Source: Caprimulgus europaeus (taxonomy: Eukaryota > Chordata > Aves > Caprimulgiformes > Caprimulgidae). Taken from it: a stretch of DNA of 64,000 nt. The DNA lies in contig OU015523.1 in NCBI GenBank assembly GCA_907165065.1, positions 122,026,523 to 122,090,522 of the forward strand, written 5' to 3'. How positions within the stretch are numbered: the stretch's first letter is position 1; each line of letters opens with the position of its first letter. The position numbers were made by a program, and so were the translations under genes. Of this stretch, positions 10,797 through 22,301 are shown piece by piece. The notes beneath the pieces are model-generated. The model was not told where the DNA came from, made no database searches, and saw nothing but the letters and a program-made list of their open reading frames with translations.

Positions 10797-13088
10797 GCAG
10801 ACATGGGTAGGGCTACACCACGAGTCCCACAGGACATACTATGGGTCACATATATAAACCAGATGCAGATGGTGGCCACCTACCAGGCTCTTCACTGTCG
10901 CCTCAGCTACTTGCTGTGCTGTCAGGAGCTGTGCTGAGCAGCTGTGGGAAGGGGGTCCCAGTCAGCAGCCCTCAAAATGGAGAGGCAAGAGGATGGAGGA
11001 TATCCTGAGGAATGTTTGTGTGTAGATGTGGGCAAAGAGACAGCAAGAAAGGTCTGAGAACCTCTAAGGTGTCCTACATGTACCTACCTACCCTTCCACT
11101 GAAAAAAGAGGTCTGTTACAGTGCAAGCCTGTGACTTCAGCACAGAAAGAAATTAATAGCAGCAGCCTGCTCCCACACATGTTGTGTAACAGCTCAGTGA
11201 TAGGAATCTTGGGTTTTACACCCTCCTCTACTTCAAGAAGCTTCAATCCACATCTTAGGAGTACACAGTAGACACTGGGCTCATGACTGCTGCAGGGGGA
11301 GGAGTGGACAGCAAAGAGTGCAAACTTTAGGAAGTTTGGAGCAGATTCAACAAGAAAAAATTAGATTTTCCACTAAGCAGGGGAAGGGGCAAGGTTCAGG
11401 ATCTGCTCCCTGGAATACAGATATATTTTTACAGTAGACTTGATTCTAGATTAAAAGAAATGGAAAGAAAAATGCCCAGGTAGGACAGGGTGTCCTGCAC
11501 ACAAGGCAGCACAAACAGCACACGTGAAAGAGGCCTGAGCACAGCAGGTCTGATGTTTCCTGGAAGAACATGCAGCTCGATTGTACTGGATAGTCATCAG
11601 CACATCCAAGTTTATGACAAAAAAGGGGACTTGGTACACAGCCTTCTCCTGCTGGAAAAAGGTATGAGGGCAGCCTGGCCAGCGACACTGGGCATGAATT
11701 CTTTGTATGAACTTGGGAAGAGAAAGGCAATGTGACACGTGTTATTTTATGGAATAAAGGAATGTTAAGAAGGAATCCAGGTTTCTGCATTTGTAGAAGA
11801 AGGAGGATAATATTTAACTATGCTTTTACTGAGCAATTCAGAAATATATTTAACGTGCTAAAATGCACTGACACCTTTTCTCTGCTTTCCAAAATTAATT
11901 TTAGAAAGTAGTTCAAATTGCTAAATTAATTCTCAAAATTCTCCATGGACTTCTTTTAACCTTTCAGGTATTAGCTAATTGCAGCTAAACATAATGAGTG
12001 AAGATTTTTTCATTAATACATCTGAAAATTTGACCCTACTTTATTCTGCTATATGCTATTATGTTAGATAGCATCATACAGTTAAACCTTTGGGACAAGA
12101 TGTCAATGACATCCCAGATGTTTGCAGATAAGAGTAATCTCCCTCTCTCATAAACTGATTTGATCATTTCCTAGATGACTTTGTGGTAAGAGCTCTGTGA
12201 CCATCTTTCTCTCACCTCCCTGTACCCTAAACTACAGAATCTCCTTCCCAGTACAACCCACTCCCTGCAGGGCAGTCCTCAAGTGACAAGTGACATAACA
12301 ACTCTGGCACATCACTGGGGACAACAGGGAGCATCAACAGTCAGCAGAAATTAGTTCAGACTGACTTCCCTCACCTCTTTCTTCCCACTGCTCCAGAAAA
12401 GCTGTGCAGGTGACAGTGTCCCAGCTCTGGGAAGCAGGCAAGAGGCAAGGACTCAGACACACAGAGCATTTCAGAGACAGGAGACTCTTGTAAATGCCAT
12501 GGTACAACAGGCACCTAACTTTTTTTTTCTTGTTTTTACATTTGGTTTCATCATTTCTGCGTGCATTCTACAAATAACCATTCCTGCTTCTGATTTAAGG
12601 ATTTAATGTAGTTAAATAAACTGCACTGCTAGGAATTATGCATTATTTAAATACAGAACTTCCATATTTCAGGTCTGTACCCTGCTGTTGCACAATCAGC
12701 ACTTTTTTCCTGGTGCAGACAGCGGTGCTCTCTGGCAACACCACTCAGAACTCAGAGCACATCGTATGAAATCTCTCACGCTATATAAAGTTGGATTATG
12801 AAACAATCCTTCACTGAGCTAATTTAACAGTGTTCTGTGAAACTCGTAGCTGTATTTACTTGTAGTCTTGACACCATTTCAAATTCATAACTCATTTCAT
12901 TCTTAACCCCACACCTGCCTGGAATCTAACCAGGTAAACTTTATATAAACTCAAAATGAACACTGCATACCTTGGACCAAAGACTTTCCTTGACACATTT
13001 TTTGTAATCTAAGAAAAATCATTTTGCATCTTAGCATTTTTTAAGACAAAAACCCCCTTCCGTTACAACTTTATGTCAGGAAAAAAAA
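10797..13088. other. No gene seen; intronic unique sequence
   Basis: AQP11 intron 1 between the LTR and exon 1. No recognised repeat or exon; open frames around 11446-11790 overlap on both strands and show no family similarity. Confidence 0.5.
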
Positions 13089-13114
13089 TTAAAAATAAAT
13101 AAATAAAGACTGAC

Positions 13115-13709
13115 CTGCATAGACCAGCATGGTGATGAGAAGAGCAATCAAATGGACTTTGTATTTAGGATTAACACTTTCCACTCGCAGGATGGTCAGC
13201 TGGAAAACGACAGAAAAGAGCAGTTCTATGCAGAACGCCTGCACCTCTGTAGTCTGCATGGGGTTGCCGCAGCCCTGGGAAAGTGCTCCAAAATGTGGTT
13301 CTGCCATCTCCAGGCTCCAGATAAAGTGCATAAACACTCTGGCAAGCACTGCAGCAACGAACTGAGCGCCGATCTTCAGTCCACCCATCTTAACCGATAT
13401 CCCACCAGCCCACATGGGCTGCAAAGTGCCACAGGGATTGCATGTGCTACCAGTCAGAGTCAAACCGTGCAGGACGGTGAAGCCGTAGGTGAGAGTCAGG
13501 GCGGTATGTGGCTTCGGCTCCACGTTGCCGAGCAAGCAGAGCTCGTTAGTACAAGAGCAAATCTGGAAGGTGCTCAACATCTCCAACAGGAAAGTGCAAA
13601 GGCGCTGGTGGGAGCGCAGGCGGCGGCGGGTTAATCTCCTGCACAGCCCCACGGTGAGCGTGATGCCGGCCATCAGCAGCAGCGAGGTCCCGAGCCCACC
13701 CACAGCCAT
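13115..13709 (-). CDS. AQP11: Aquaporin-11, exon 1
   Basis: AQP11 is an endoplasmic-reticulum channel of the superaquaporin group that passes water and probably hydrogen peroxide; mouse knockouts develop polycystic kidneys (family knowledge). This exon encodes residues 1-198 plus one base. Visible features: a membrane segment at about 7-23, an Arg-rich stretch at 24-33, segments near 40-53 and 70-86, the family-specific NPC motif at 91-93 replacing the usual first NPA, and later segments near 111-133, 158-174 and 183-199. The FLLEMLSTFQICSCTNEL stretch matches the conserved AQP11 N-terminal half. The start codon lies in a strong context (GCCATGG), and the N-terminus is about eight residues shorter than human. 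The exon ends at a good donor (CAG|GTCAGT), where an unspliced frame would soon stop. It sits in the edge of a CpG island. No frameshift or stop interrupts it, so the gene appears intact up to exon 2. Confidence 0.95.
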
Positions 13710-14430
13710 GGCGAGAGTTGCACAGGCCGAAGGACTCGAAGGAGGAGTTCACCTTGGTTCAGCCCCACCACCTATGGGTGGGAGAGAAAAAAAATGGGTG
13801 AGGGAAGGTGAATGAGGACCCCTTTGCCTTGGAGATCGGAGCAGCTTCTGTCCCCACCTGCTCGCAGCCCGCCAGGCGTCTGACTCACCCTCGGCTTGAC
13901 GGGAGCAAAGGGCAGGGGGAGCCCAGCCTGGCCGGGGCGCGGGCAGGGGAACCCTCTCCCCGCCTGGGAAGGGTTAGGAGAAGGCAGGTCTGTCCCAAAC
14001 GTGGAAAAGCAGCATGGCGGGGTGTGTGGGGAGGAAGGGGCTCCCTCAGCCCCTCCGCGGTGGGACGGACGGACGGACGGACGGACGGAGCTCCCCTCAG
14101 CCCGCGGGGGAGGGCGTTCCCCGCTCCCGCCCACGGTCGGGTTGGCAGCGAGGCCTCTCCCGCAGGCAGGAGGCAGCGGTTAGAGAACGACCCCCGACCA
14201 GGCGGCGGGGTGAGGCGGTGGCGGTGTCTCCTCCTCCCCCTCAGCCAGCCGAGCCGCAACCCGGGGCGGCCGCCAGCGCCGGTGGCGCGCGAGAGGGCTG
14301 CGGGAGTGCGCATGCGCGCCGCGCCGGCGGGGGGCGAAAAGTGCTGCGGGGCGGGGGGAGAGGGAGCGGGGTGCGCGCGCCCGCCGGGCTGGGGCGCGAG
14401 GTGATGCGAGTGGCGTCCCGCGTGCAGGCT
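13600..14430 (-). promoter_or_regulatory. CpG island / AQP11 promoter region
   Basis: GC- and CpG-rich sequence overlaps the start of AQP11 exon 1 and extends upstream, with many CGCG, GGGCGG-like and GCGC words (densest at 14200-14400, e.g. GCATGCGCGCCGCGCCGG). No TATA box was seen near the start codon, as is usual for CpG-island promoters. The transcription start was not determined. A (GGAC)n microsatellite lies within it. Confidence 0.7.
14063..14089. repeat. (GGAC)n microsatellite
   Basis: About seven uninterrupted GGAC/ACGG units in the AQP11 upstream CpG island. Each unit adds a CpG. Confidence 0.95.
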
Positions 14431-14446
14431 GAGGGCGTCGGTGCTG

Positions 14447-14580
14447 AGGGAGAGGGAGAGGGAGAGGGAGAGGGAGAGGAAAGGAAAGGAAAGGAAAGGA
14501 AAGGAAAGGAAAGGAAAGGAAAGGAAAGGAAAGGAAAGGAAAGGAAAGGAAAGGAAAGGAAAGGAAAGGAAAGGAAAGGG
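14447..14580. repeat. (GAGGGA)n then (GGAAA)n repeats
   Basis: Four or five GAGGGA hexamers (to about 14477) run into about twenty perfect GGAAA pentamers. The strand is all purine on plus and all pyrimidine on minus. Confidence 0.97.
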
Positions 14581-15460
14581 GCAGTGGGGAGAGGAGAGAG
14601 GTGGTGAGGAGAGAGGTCGAGAGAGGGGAGGAGAGTGGAGATGGAGAAGAGGGGAGAGGGAGAGAGGGGGAGAAGAAAGGGGAGAGGAGAGGTGGTAATA
14701 GGAGGGGGAGAGGGGCGGGGGAGAGGAGATGGATGGGAGAGGGGAGGGGAGAGGAGATGGGAAGAAGGTGGGAGAGAAGATGGGTAGAGGGGGGGGAGAG
14801 GAGTGAAGGAGAGAGGGGGAGTGGAGAGAAGGAGTGAGGTGGTGAGGAGGGGAGAGAGGAGAGGGGAGGGGAGAGGAGAGGAGATGGGAAGAAGGTGGGA
14901 GAGGAGATGGGTGGGGGGGGAGAGGGGAGAAGGAGAGAGGGGGAGCGGAGAGAAGGAGAGAGGTGGTGAGGAGGGGAGAGAGGGGAGGGGAGAGGAGAGG
15001 AGATGGGAAGAAGGTGGGAGAGGAGATGGGTAGGGGAGAGAGGAGAGAAGAGGAGAGGGGGAGCAGAGAGAAGGAGAGAGGTGGTGAGGAGGGGAGGGGA
15101 GAGGAGGGGAGATGGAAAGAAGGTGGGAGAGAAGATGGGTAGAGAGGGGGGAGAGGAGAGAAGGAGAGAGGTGGTGAGGAGGGGAGAGAGAAGAGAAAGG
15201 AGGGGGAGAAGGAGAAGGAGAGGAATGGTGAGGAGAGGGAGAAGAGAGGAGAGGGGTGTTGAGGGGCAGTGAGTAGAGGGAAGGGTGGTGGGGAGAGGAC
15301 AGGGAGAGGGGCAATGAGGAGAAAGGTGGTGAGAGAAGAGAGAGGCAGAGAGGAGAGGATAGAGGAGGAGGGGGAGAGGAGAGGATAGAGGAGGAGGGGG
15401 AGAGGAGAGGAGAGGAGAGGAGAGGAGAGGAGAGGAGAGGAGAGGAGAGGAGAGGAGAGG
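14581..15460. repeat. Polypurine tract with higher-order repeat
   Basis: Nearly all A and G on the plus strand for about 880 bp. A block built on GATGGGAAGAAGGTGGGAGA followed by GGTGGTGAGGAGGGGAGAG recurs at about 14761, 14888, 15007 and 15115 (spacing 127, 119 and 108 bp). The tract ends in about ten GGAGA pentamers (15409-15460). Very long minus-strand frames made of Ser, Pro and Leu come from this composition and are not genes. Confidence 0.93.
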
Positions 15461-17177
15461 AGCTGTCCCTGCCCACCAGCCACAAAACCAGGAGTGTGTT
15501 GGTAGCTGCTGCTGTCCCAGCCCGGCCGATGGTTTTTAGAGTTTCCTTGTTATTGGGAACCCGGCTGCCCAAGGAGTGAGCGTGGGGGTTAATTCAATCT
15601 CTTCCTCCCACTCGCTTGCTGGGAGAAAGGCGCTGGGAGGAGGCAGGTGGCGATTCTTGGATTTGTCCAGCGAAAGTAATGCTAAAAATAGTCATTGTCC
15701 TCATGCTGCAGAAGGTGGAAACGTTGGCTTTGATAGCAGGCACCAAATGGCATCAGGACAGCCCTGAAAAACAGGCAAGGCCTCCTTTAGGATAATTTTT
15801 TTGTGCCTAGTAACTGAGAAGGGTGAGCCCAGTGTGAGGTAATTGGTGTAAATTCCAATTTCCTTCCTCCTTTCTACCTGCAGGGCTGTTTTGCAGTTAC
15901 ATGTTTGGTACAAATCGTACCTCTCACTGTGAGTGTGCTACAGGATGGACAAGAGAAATAAATGCTCAGGTTCTGAGCACACAAATATTGGTGTCCTTTG
16001 ATGCACCGCTTTCGTTTTCACCTTGTGGAAAAAAATAAATGTGTTTGGCGGTGTTTTTTCCTGCTTTTCCTCCTCTCTGTGACTCACCGGTGCCGCATTT
16101 TTAGGAGTGCCAAAATCTTGGGTTTATGAACAGTAAAAGTGAAGCGCTGTTGGCAGCAATTACCACTGTGCTGCAGTTAAATGCACCTGCAAGGAAAGAC
16201 AACTGCTGAGTATTTCTAGAATCCGGTATTTTTTGCCATAAGGTGGCATTAAAGATGACAGTTTATCAGACCTGGCATGACTTTTGCTCAATCAAGGTCT
16301 GCACGGTGTATTTCTTCCAAGCAATAAAAGCAAACCCTTCCTTTGATTGAAGGTCAGCCTACCATGAAGATTGGAGTGGATGTGACAAGCTCTTCCTCAT
16401 TCCCAGAAATGTAAGACTATCGAGACATTAAGAAATCTGGGGATAAAAGAGTATTTGGAAAGCTCAACTTCCAAGAGGATCATCTGGCTATGAGAAATAG
16501 AGATGTTTTTAACAGGAAGGGACCAAAAAAACCCAATAGTTGAAGAGTGACAATGTAAAGAAAGGAGGAAATGGCAGAGTGCTCCATGTTTGGTGTTTAT
16601 TGTTTGTACAAGATTAGTTGTCAAGAAATGTGAGTGAGGCAAAGCAGGAGACATAACAACTGTTTTAAGTCATTACATATGTCCTGAAGAACCTTTGTGA
16701 AAACCCTGAATGTAAGCGATTGCATTTCTCAGCAGTGGTGTTCTGAAACTGTCATATGGAAGTAAAACCAGTTATATCCTTTATGTATTGAAGATTTTGG
16801 ATGAAATTAAGTAATATTCTGTTAGAAGTAAGGATCAGAAGAAGAAATCTGGCTTTTCATACATACATAGACCCATTTTGTTGTTGTTGTTTCTTTGTTT
16901 TCTCTGACCACAGCTTTATGCACTCAATTTTGAATTAATTGGTGGGGGAATGTACACAATTATGGGTACAATCAGCAGTAACTTGGAAAAATTATCTTCC
17001 ATTTTTCTTTTCTACAACCAGTATTGTAGTTTTTATTGAATACTTGCATTCAAGTGACATCTAGAGACTGGAGTCTGTTGGTCTAGGAGCTCCCCTGCAC
17101 ACACTGTGAGTGAATGTCTGTTCTGAAGAGCTTGTTTTCCAAAGAAGTAAAGAAGAAAATTGCTAATAATAGCTTTA
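15461..17177. other. No gene seen; spacer
   Basis: Unique sequence upstream of the AQP11 promoter and its purine tract. No exon, RNA gene or recognised repeat. Confidence 0.5.
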
Positions 17178-17340
17178 TGGTCTGGTTTTGGCTGTGTTAG
17201 ACTTAATTTTCTTCATACTAGCTGGCATAATACTGTGTTTTGGATTTAGGATGAGAATAATGTTGATAACACACTGATGTTTAGTTGTTGCCAGTGATTT
17301 CACTAAGTCAAGGACTTCTCAGCTTCTGAGCCTCAGACAG
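17178..17340 (+). mobile_element. 5' fragment of an ERV-type LTR
   Basis: TGGTCTGGTTTTGGCTGTG…TTAATTTTCTTC…ACTGTGTTTTGGATTTAGG…GAGAATAATGTTGATAACAC is the same kind of 5' LTR end as at 165 and 22551. The similarity fades by about 17340, so this is a truncated copy. Confidence 0.65.
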
Positions 17341-17366
17341 TTACTTGTGCTTATGACCAGTCATGG

Positions 17367-17403
17367 ATGTGTCATTTCAAAACACAGATTTGAAATGACA
17401 CAT
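17367..17403. repeat. Perfect hairpin, 15-bp stem, 7-nt loop
   Basis: ATGTGTCATTTCAAA (17367-17381) pairs exactly with TTTGAAATGACACAT (17389-17403) around the loop ACACAGA. A further GTGTCATTT follows at about 17417. Confidence 0.9.
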
Positions 17404-17548
17404 TGTTTGGTGAATGTGTCATTTAGCAGCATGGTCTCAAGGTGGAAGAGTGAAGTGTGGATTGGAATTAATTGCATTTTTCTTTTTAAGTATAGTTGGT
17501 GCCAATGAATGAATAAGGAGTGAGCCAAGCCATAGTTGTCTGTGTGAC

Positions 17549-18375
17549 TGTCTTGGTTTAATCGGTTGTTCTGTCACCCAATGATACCTTCCCACCTGGG
17601 AAAAGGAATTGGGTAAAGGAAAGGAGACCTGTGGGTTGAAATGAAAACAGATTTAATGAAATAATCATAAGAACTAATATTATTACTAATATAAAATTCA
17701 CTAGAGCGTGTCCAGAGAAGGGCAACGGAGCTGGGGAAGGGTCTGGAGCACAAGTGTGCTGAGTTCCCGGCTGAGGGAACTGGGGGTGTTGAGCCTGGAG
17801 AAAAGGAGGCTGAGGGGAGACCTTGTGGCCCTGTCCAAGTCCCTTGGAGGAGGGTGGAGAGAGGTGGGGGTGGGTCTGTTCAACCAAGGACCAAGGGACA
17901 GGACAAGAGGAAATGGCCTCAAGTTGTGCCCAGGGCAGTGGTGGAGTCCCCATCCCTGGAGGGATTGAAGAGTCGTGTAGACACAGTGCTGAGGGACATG
18001 GGTCAGTGGGGGACTGGTCAGTGTTGGGTTCATGGTTGGACTCGATGAGCTTAAAGGGCTTTTCCAATGGAGGCAATTCTGGGATTCTGTAAAATACACA
18101 AAGTTATACTGGGCCAACAAAAGCGCAGTGGTCACAACAAGCAGGGGGGCAGTCCTTGGGAGCAGAACAAAGAGGGAGACCCTCCAGGGATGGTGGCCAC
18201 TGAGGAGGAGGGGGTGTCCCTAGAAAACTTCCCAATTTATAGTGAGTGTGGCATTTCTGGTGTGAATACCTGGGTCAGCTGCCCCGGCTTCCACTCCTCC
18301 TGGATTAGCACCTGGCTAATGCTGAACTGCTGGAGACCTTGATCCCTATGGAAACCCACACACCATGGCTGGTCA
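17549..18375 (-). mobile_element. LTR-like element, antisense, interrupted by CR1
   Basis: The left part (TGTCTTGGTTTAATCGG…AAAACAGATTTAATGAAATAATCAT…AATATAAAATTCA) and the right part (ACACAAAGTTATACTGGGCCAACAAAAGCGC…) read as one LTR-like sequence in minus orientation, split by the CR1 at 17703-18090. Boundaries on the right are uncertain. Confidence 0.5.
17703..18090 (+). mobile_element. CR1 LINE 3' fragment, plus
   Basis: Starts in the degenerate end of CR1 ORF2 (AGAGCGTGTCCAGAGAAGGG, then GAGCCTGGAGAAAAGGAGGC) and ends GGCAATTCTGGGATTCTG. It belongs to the subfamily with 'GTTGGACTCGATGAGCTTAA'. It is inserted into an LTR-like element. Confidence 0.92.
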
Positions 18376-19747
18376 CAGACTAAAACAAAGCGTCTTATCA
18401 ACTTTATTCTCGCCAAACTGGGTGCCAAAGTCTTGTTAAAATGCAGCTTTTCTGCCAGAGAATTAATTCTGTGATTCTGTCCCAGCGGCGCCAGGACAAC
18501 GAGCAGCCCCCGATTATTTTCCTTTCCCGGTGTCTGTGTTCTCTGACCACCAGAGGGTAGTGTCATTCCAAACAATTGCTGTTGGTGGGATCCTGGAGCA
18601 GCTTTATTTTGTGCTTTGCCACTGATAGGTGAGAATGTAGGTCTTGGTGCAAGCCCTTAACTTTTTAATTTGTAAAGACGAATACTCAAGCCTGGAATGT
18701 CTTTTAAAATCCGTTTTACAACAGATAGTTTCTTGAAACTGAACAAATTGTGCTCATCAGTTTCTCCCTCCCTGTGGCACTGCTGGCTCCCTGTCTCATT
18801 CCAGGTCATCCTCTGTCTGCTCTTTCCTCTCCTCTGTGTACCAGATTCCCCCACGCTCCTGCCTGCTCTATACCAGGACATACAGAGTTCCCCTTTTCTC
18901 TGATACTCCCCACTTTTTTTCCCCATTTCAGAGCCACCTCACATCCTTTTCTCCCATTTGCCCTTCCATGCAATATCAGTGCTTATATTTTATTCCCTAT
19001 TTCTGTGTATTCCTACTTTCCTATTCTGCCCAAGCTCCCCTATTTCCTGCTGTTCTTGTAGCTCTTATACAATTAACTGTTCTTAGCTCTGTGTCTGGTT
19101 TCTGTGCCTTTCCTTCCTAAAATTCCCTGATCTGCTTCCTTTTCCTATGGGAGGCTGAGTCATTCAAAGGGTATTAACAGGCCAGAAATTCTTGGATGGC
19201 TTTTGCAGGGGTGAAATTGGGCATTATCACGCTGGAAGATGCTGGCAAACACTTCCAACCGCTTTAATGTTCCCGAACAATTGCCGAGGAGTTGAATCCG
19301 GAGTTCAGCTGACTGTGTAGCAGGGGATTCACCTGCCCCTGTTTTCTCTGGTGTGATTTAGTTGGTTTTCCCCGCAAATCAGTAGCTTTCCACTGGCATT
19401 TAAAACTTCACTGGAAAACAATTAGATGCAGAAACTGAAAATAGCCATAGTGCCTCCAAACCTAAAAACCTTGTTGAACACAGGCCCTGGCAATCTCCAG
19501 CACAGCTTCAGCAAAGCTTTTCTCAGCAAGTAGCTCTGGAGGTTTGGGACATGACCCTTTTCCAGCTGCTTTTTGCAGGGGTTGAAGGATGGTGCTGGAC
19601 TTTGCACCAGAGGGCACTCGGAAGGGCTGCTGTACCTGCGCTGGTCTGCAGACAGTAATCCTGGTGCTTGGGGGATAGGAAAGAGCCAGGGGTGATGACA
19701 TGAGGGGAACTGATCAGTAGACAAGAGTGTGAGCTGTTAGACAACCT
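18376..19747. other. No gene seen; spacer
   Basis: No exon or recognised repeat; T/C-rich around 18750-19120. Confidence 0.45.
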
Positions 19748-20428
19748 ATCTGAGGGTGCTTGATATCAGAAATGCTGCTGCATGAACTCAACACGAGCCG
19801 GCACCGTGCGCTGGCAGCACAGAGCCACAATAACCGTGTCCTGGGCTGCACCCAGAGCAGCGTGGGCAGCAGGGCCAGGGAGGGGATTCTGCCCCTCTGC
19901 TCCGCTCTCCTGAGACCCCCCCTGCAGTGCTGCCTCCAGTGCTGGGGCCACCAACAGCACAAGGACATGGAGCTACTGGAGCCAGTGCAGAGGAGGCCAC
20001 GAGGATGATGCCAGGGCTGGAACAGCTCTGCTGTGAGGACAGGCTGAGAGAGTTCAGCCTGGAGAAGAGAAGGCTCCGGGGAGACCTTCTAGTGGCCTCC
20101 CAGTACCTGAAGGGGCTCCAGGAAGGTGGGGAGGGACTTTGGCCAAGGGCAGGGAGTGACAGAACAAGGGGTGATGGCTTGAAAGTGGCAGAGGGGAGAT
20201 GGAGCTGAGATGTGAGGAAGAAATTCTTTGGTGTGAGGGTGGTGAGACCCTGGCCCAGGTTGGCCAGAGAAGCTGTGGCTGCTCCTCCCTGGAAGTGTTC
20301 TCGGCCAGGTTGGCTGAGGCTTTGAGCAACCTGGTCTAGTGGAAGGTGTCCCTGCTGCTGGCAGGGGGGTTGGAACTGGTTGATCTTTAAGGTCCCTTCC
20401 AACCCAAACCAGTCTGTGGTTCTCTGTT
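19748..20428 (+). mobile_element. CR1 LINE 3' fragment, plus, ~680 bp
   Basis: Covers the end of ORF2 (translated LAAQ…[11 protein letters not shown]-like and [10 protein letters not shown]-like strings, with stops) and the 3' UTR, ending AACCCAAACCAGTCTGTGG. It is the same subfamily as the copies at 43071 and 58940. Confidence 0.95.
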
Positions 20429-22301
20429 TCTATGTGCTGGCTATTGCTGTAAGGTTCTGGTGAGGGTATTAGAGCAGAACAAAGCGTGAAAAATGTCCAG
20501 GCTCTTTAAAGCTCTGCTGGTACCAGCAAATTAAACAGCATCAGGATGTTCCTGAGCACTGAAGCTCTGTTGTTTCTACTGATTCTCATTAATCCTTCCA
20601 TGTTTTTAACGTGGGCCAATGAGCAGTTTCCCCAAATACTCCAGGGCATGGTTTCAGGGATCCATCCTGCCATCCCCAGAGGCAGGTTGTGTGCTTCCAC
20701 TGGCTTTTTGATGCTGTAACAGCATGGACATTGGATTTGCTGTGCCAGTTGGCCTCAGGGGCAGAGACTGGTCCCAGACTTGTTTAATTTACTAATGTGG
20801 GTGTAATCACAGTGACCAGGCCTGGACACTGGACTGAGAATTTGGGTTTGCAAACCCTGGTGGGTTTAGGCAGCAGGAACTGCAGGGGGGTCACCCCCAT
20901 CTGTTCCCCAACTCTGCTACCAAGGTTTGCTGCCTTGTGCTGAAGGGCCAGAAGGTTTATTTGCTCTTCAGTCATCACTGGCCACCCTGCACAGTGAGTT
21001 CTACCACTGACTGGTGGTTTTTTTCTGATCATGCTGTTAGCTTTGATGGAAAGCTCTTTTCTTTCCTAAAAATCTAACGAGCAATGTTATTTGATGAGGT
21101 GAATAGTGGAGAAAAGAAGTCTCTAAATCACCTGGTGTTGATAATCTTTGATGCAACAAGACATTTATAAATTAATATAGATAAAATCACTCCTCCATAT
21201 TAATAGACACATCTTTGTGTCTGTACAACATGATACAAAACCATATGTTTTGCTTTAGGAACTTACCTGTTATTAACCTGCAGTAGTGTGTGTGGAGTTA
21301 GGACTTTAAAGAAGATTTTGAATATGACTGGAATCAAAATAGTTTAGTTTTAAGTAAATGATGATTTGAAGGCACGTCCTGTTGGCAAAAGACCCTTGCA
21401 TTAACGGATGCTGACAAAGCTCTTGATTTTCTTACGAGTACTACAGTATTTCTCTTTTCCCCCTGAGTCCAAGATCCTGAATTCAGGTGATTCTATCTGT
21501 CAGGTTTGATTTAAAAACAGAAAGATCTAACTTTCTTGGTTTTGAAGCCAAGCTTACCGGCACAATCCAAAAGTCTAAAAGCTAAACCAAACAAAAACCA
21601 AGGAAAAATGGCTCCATTTTTTGAAGGTTCTTGGTTTTTAAGCCCATTTCTGAGTGGGGATTTTTGTCTGCACTCTGGGTTGTGTAATACAAAACCATCC
21701 TTCGCTTTGCCTTTCTGAACTGCTGCTGGTTGCTGCCACAGCCCCATTCACCATGGTGAAGTGACACTGGCTAACAGAAATTGCACAGTGTGCTGTCCTT
21801 CATCTTTTGTTCAGTCCTGTTGCCTTCCATCTCTTCAAAGCTTGTTCCAGAATCAAACTGCTCACCTTATAACACGGTCCTGTATTGAACAGGGTGTCCA
21901 TGAAGTGAATGTTTATTGGCTCCATGTATCTGTTGCACCCAACTTTCCAAATATGTTTCCACAGAACCATATTTCTAAGGATTGTAAATGCTGAAAAACC
22001 AGTAGAAAGCCCTGAGGTGAAATGACTCGTTTTCAAGTGTATTTAGAACAACAATCTCCAAAACAACAAGCTGGGTTCTCTGCTTCTGTTTATTATGCAT
22101 AGAGCCATAGATCAACAAAAAAAATATCTTTGCTGTGTTATCTTTTTACCTGTGGGTGTTTCTGAGAAAAATAATTACGTAAGAGCAAAACACAATATTC
22201 TGCTGAACTTGTAAAGTGAGGTACGTTACTGGATTCCAGCTGCTGTCACTCATAATTAGCTTTCCCTGACTCTGTAAAGTGCCATGGAACAAAACCAACA
22301 A
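20429..22301. other. No gene seen; spacer
   Basis: Unique sequence; no recognised exon, RNA or repeat. Confidence 0.45.

Larger units (their letters stand above)
6836..13114 (-). other. AQP11 intron 1 (about 6.3 kb)
   Basis: Bounded by donor CAG|GTCAGT (exon end at 13115) and acceptor TTGCAG (exon start at 6835). It contains an AT-rich tract (7480-7640) and a minisatellite-bearing LTR (about 9240-10796). The rest shows no coding signal. Open frames in it are repeat-derived or random. Confidence 0.85.

Noticed and set aside
13885-15572. Minus-strand frames of 532 and 443 codons (Ser/Pro/Leu)
   Set aside because: Translation of the polypurine/polypyrimidine tract; low complexity and open in two frames at once.
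19788-20402. Minus frame of 204 codons and similar frames at 43055-43772, 58779-59569, 17558-18135, 56345-56961 and 41142-41702
   Set aside because: These are antisense or off-frame readings of CR1 copies; the true element lies on the other strand or is degenerate.
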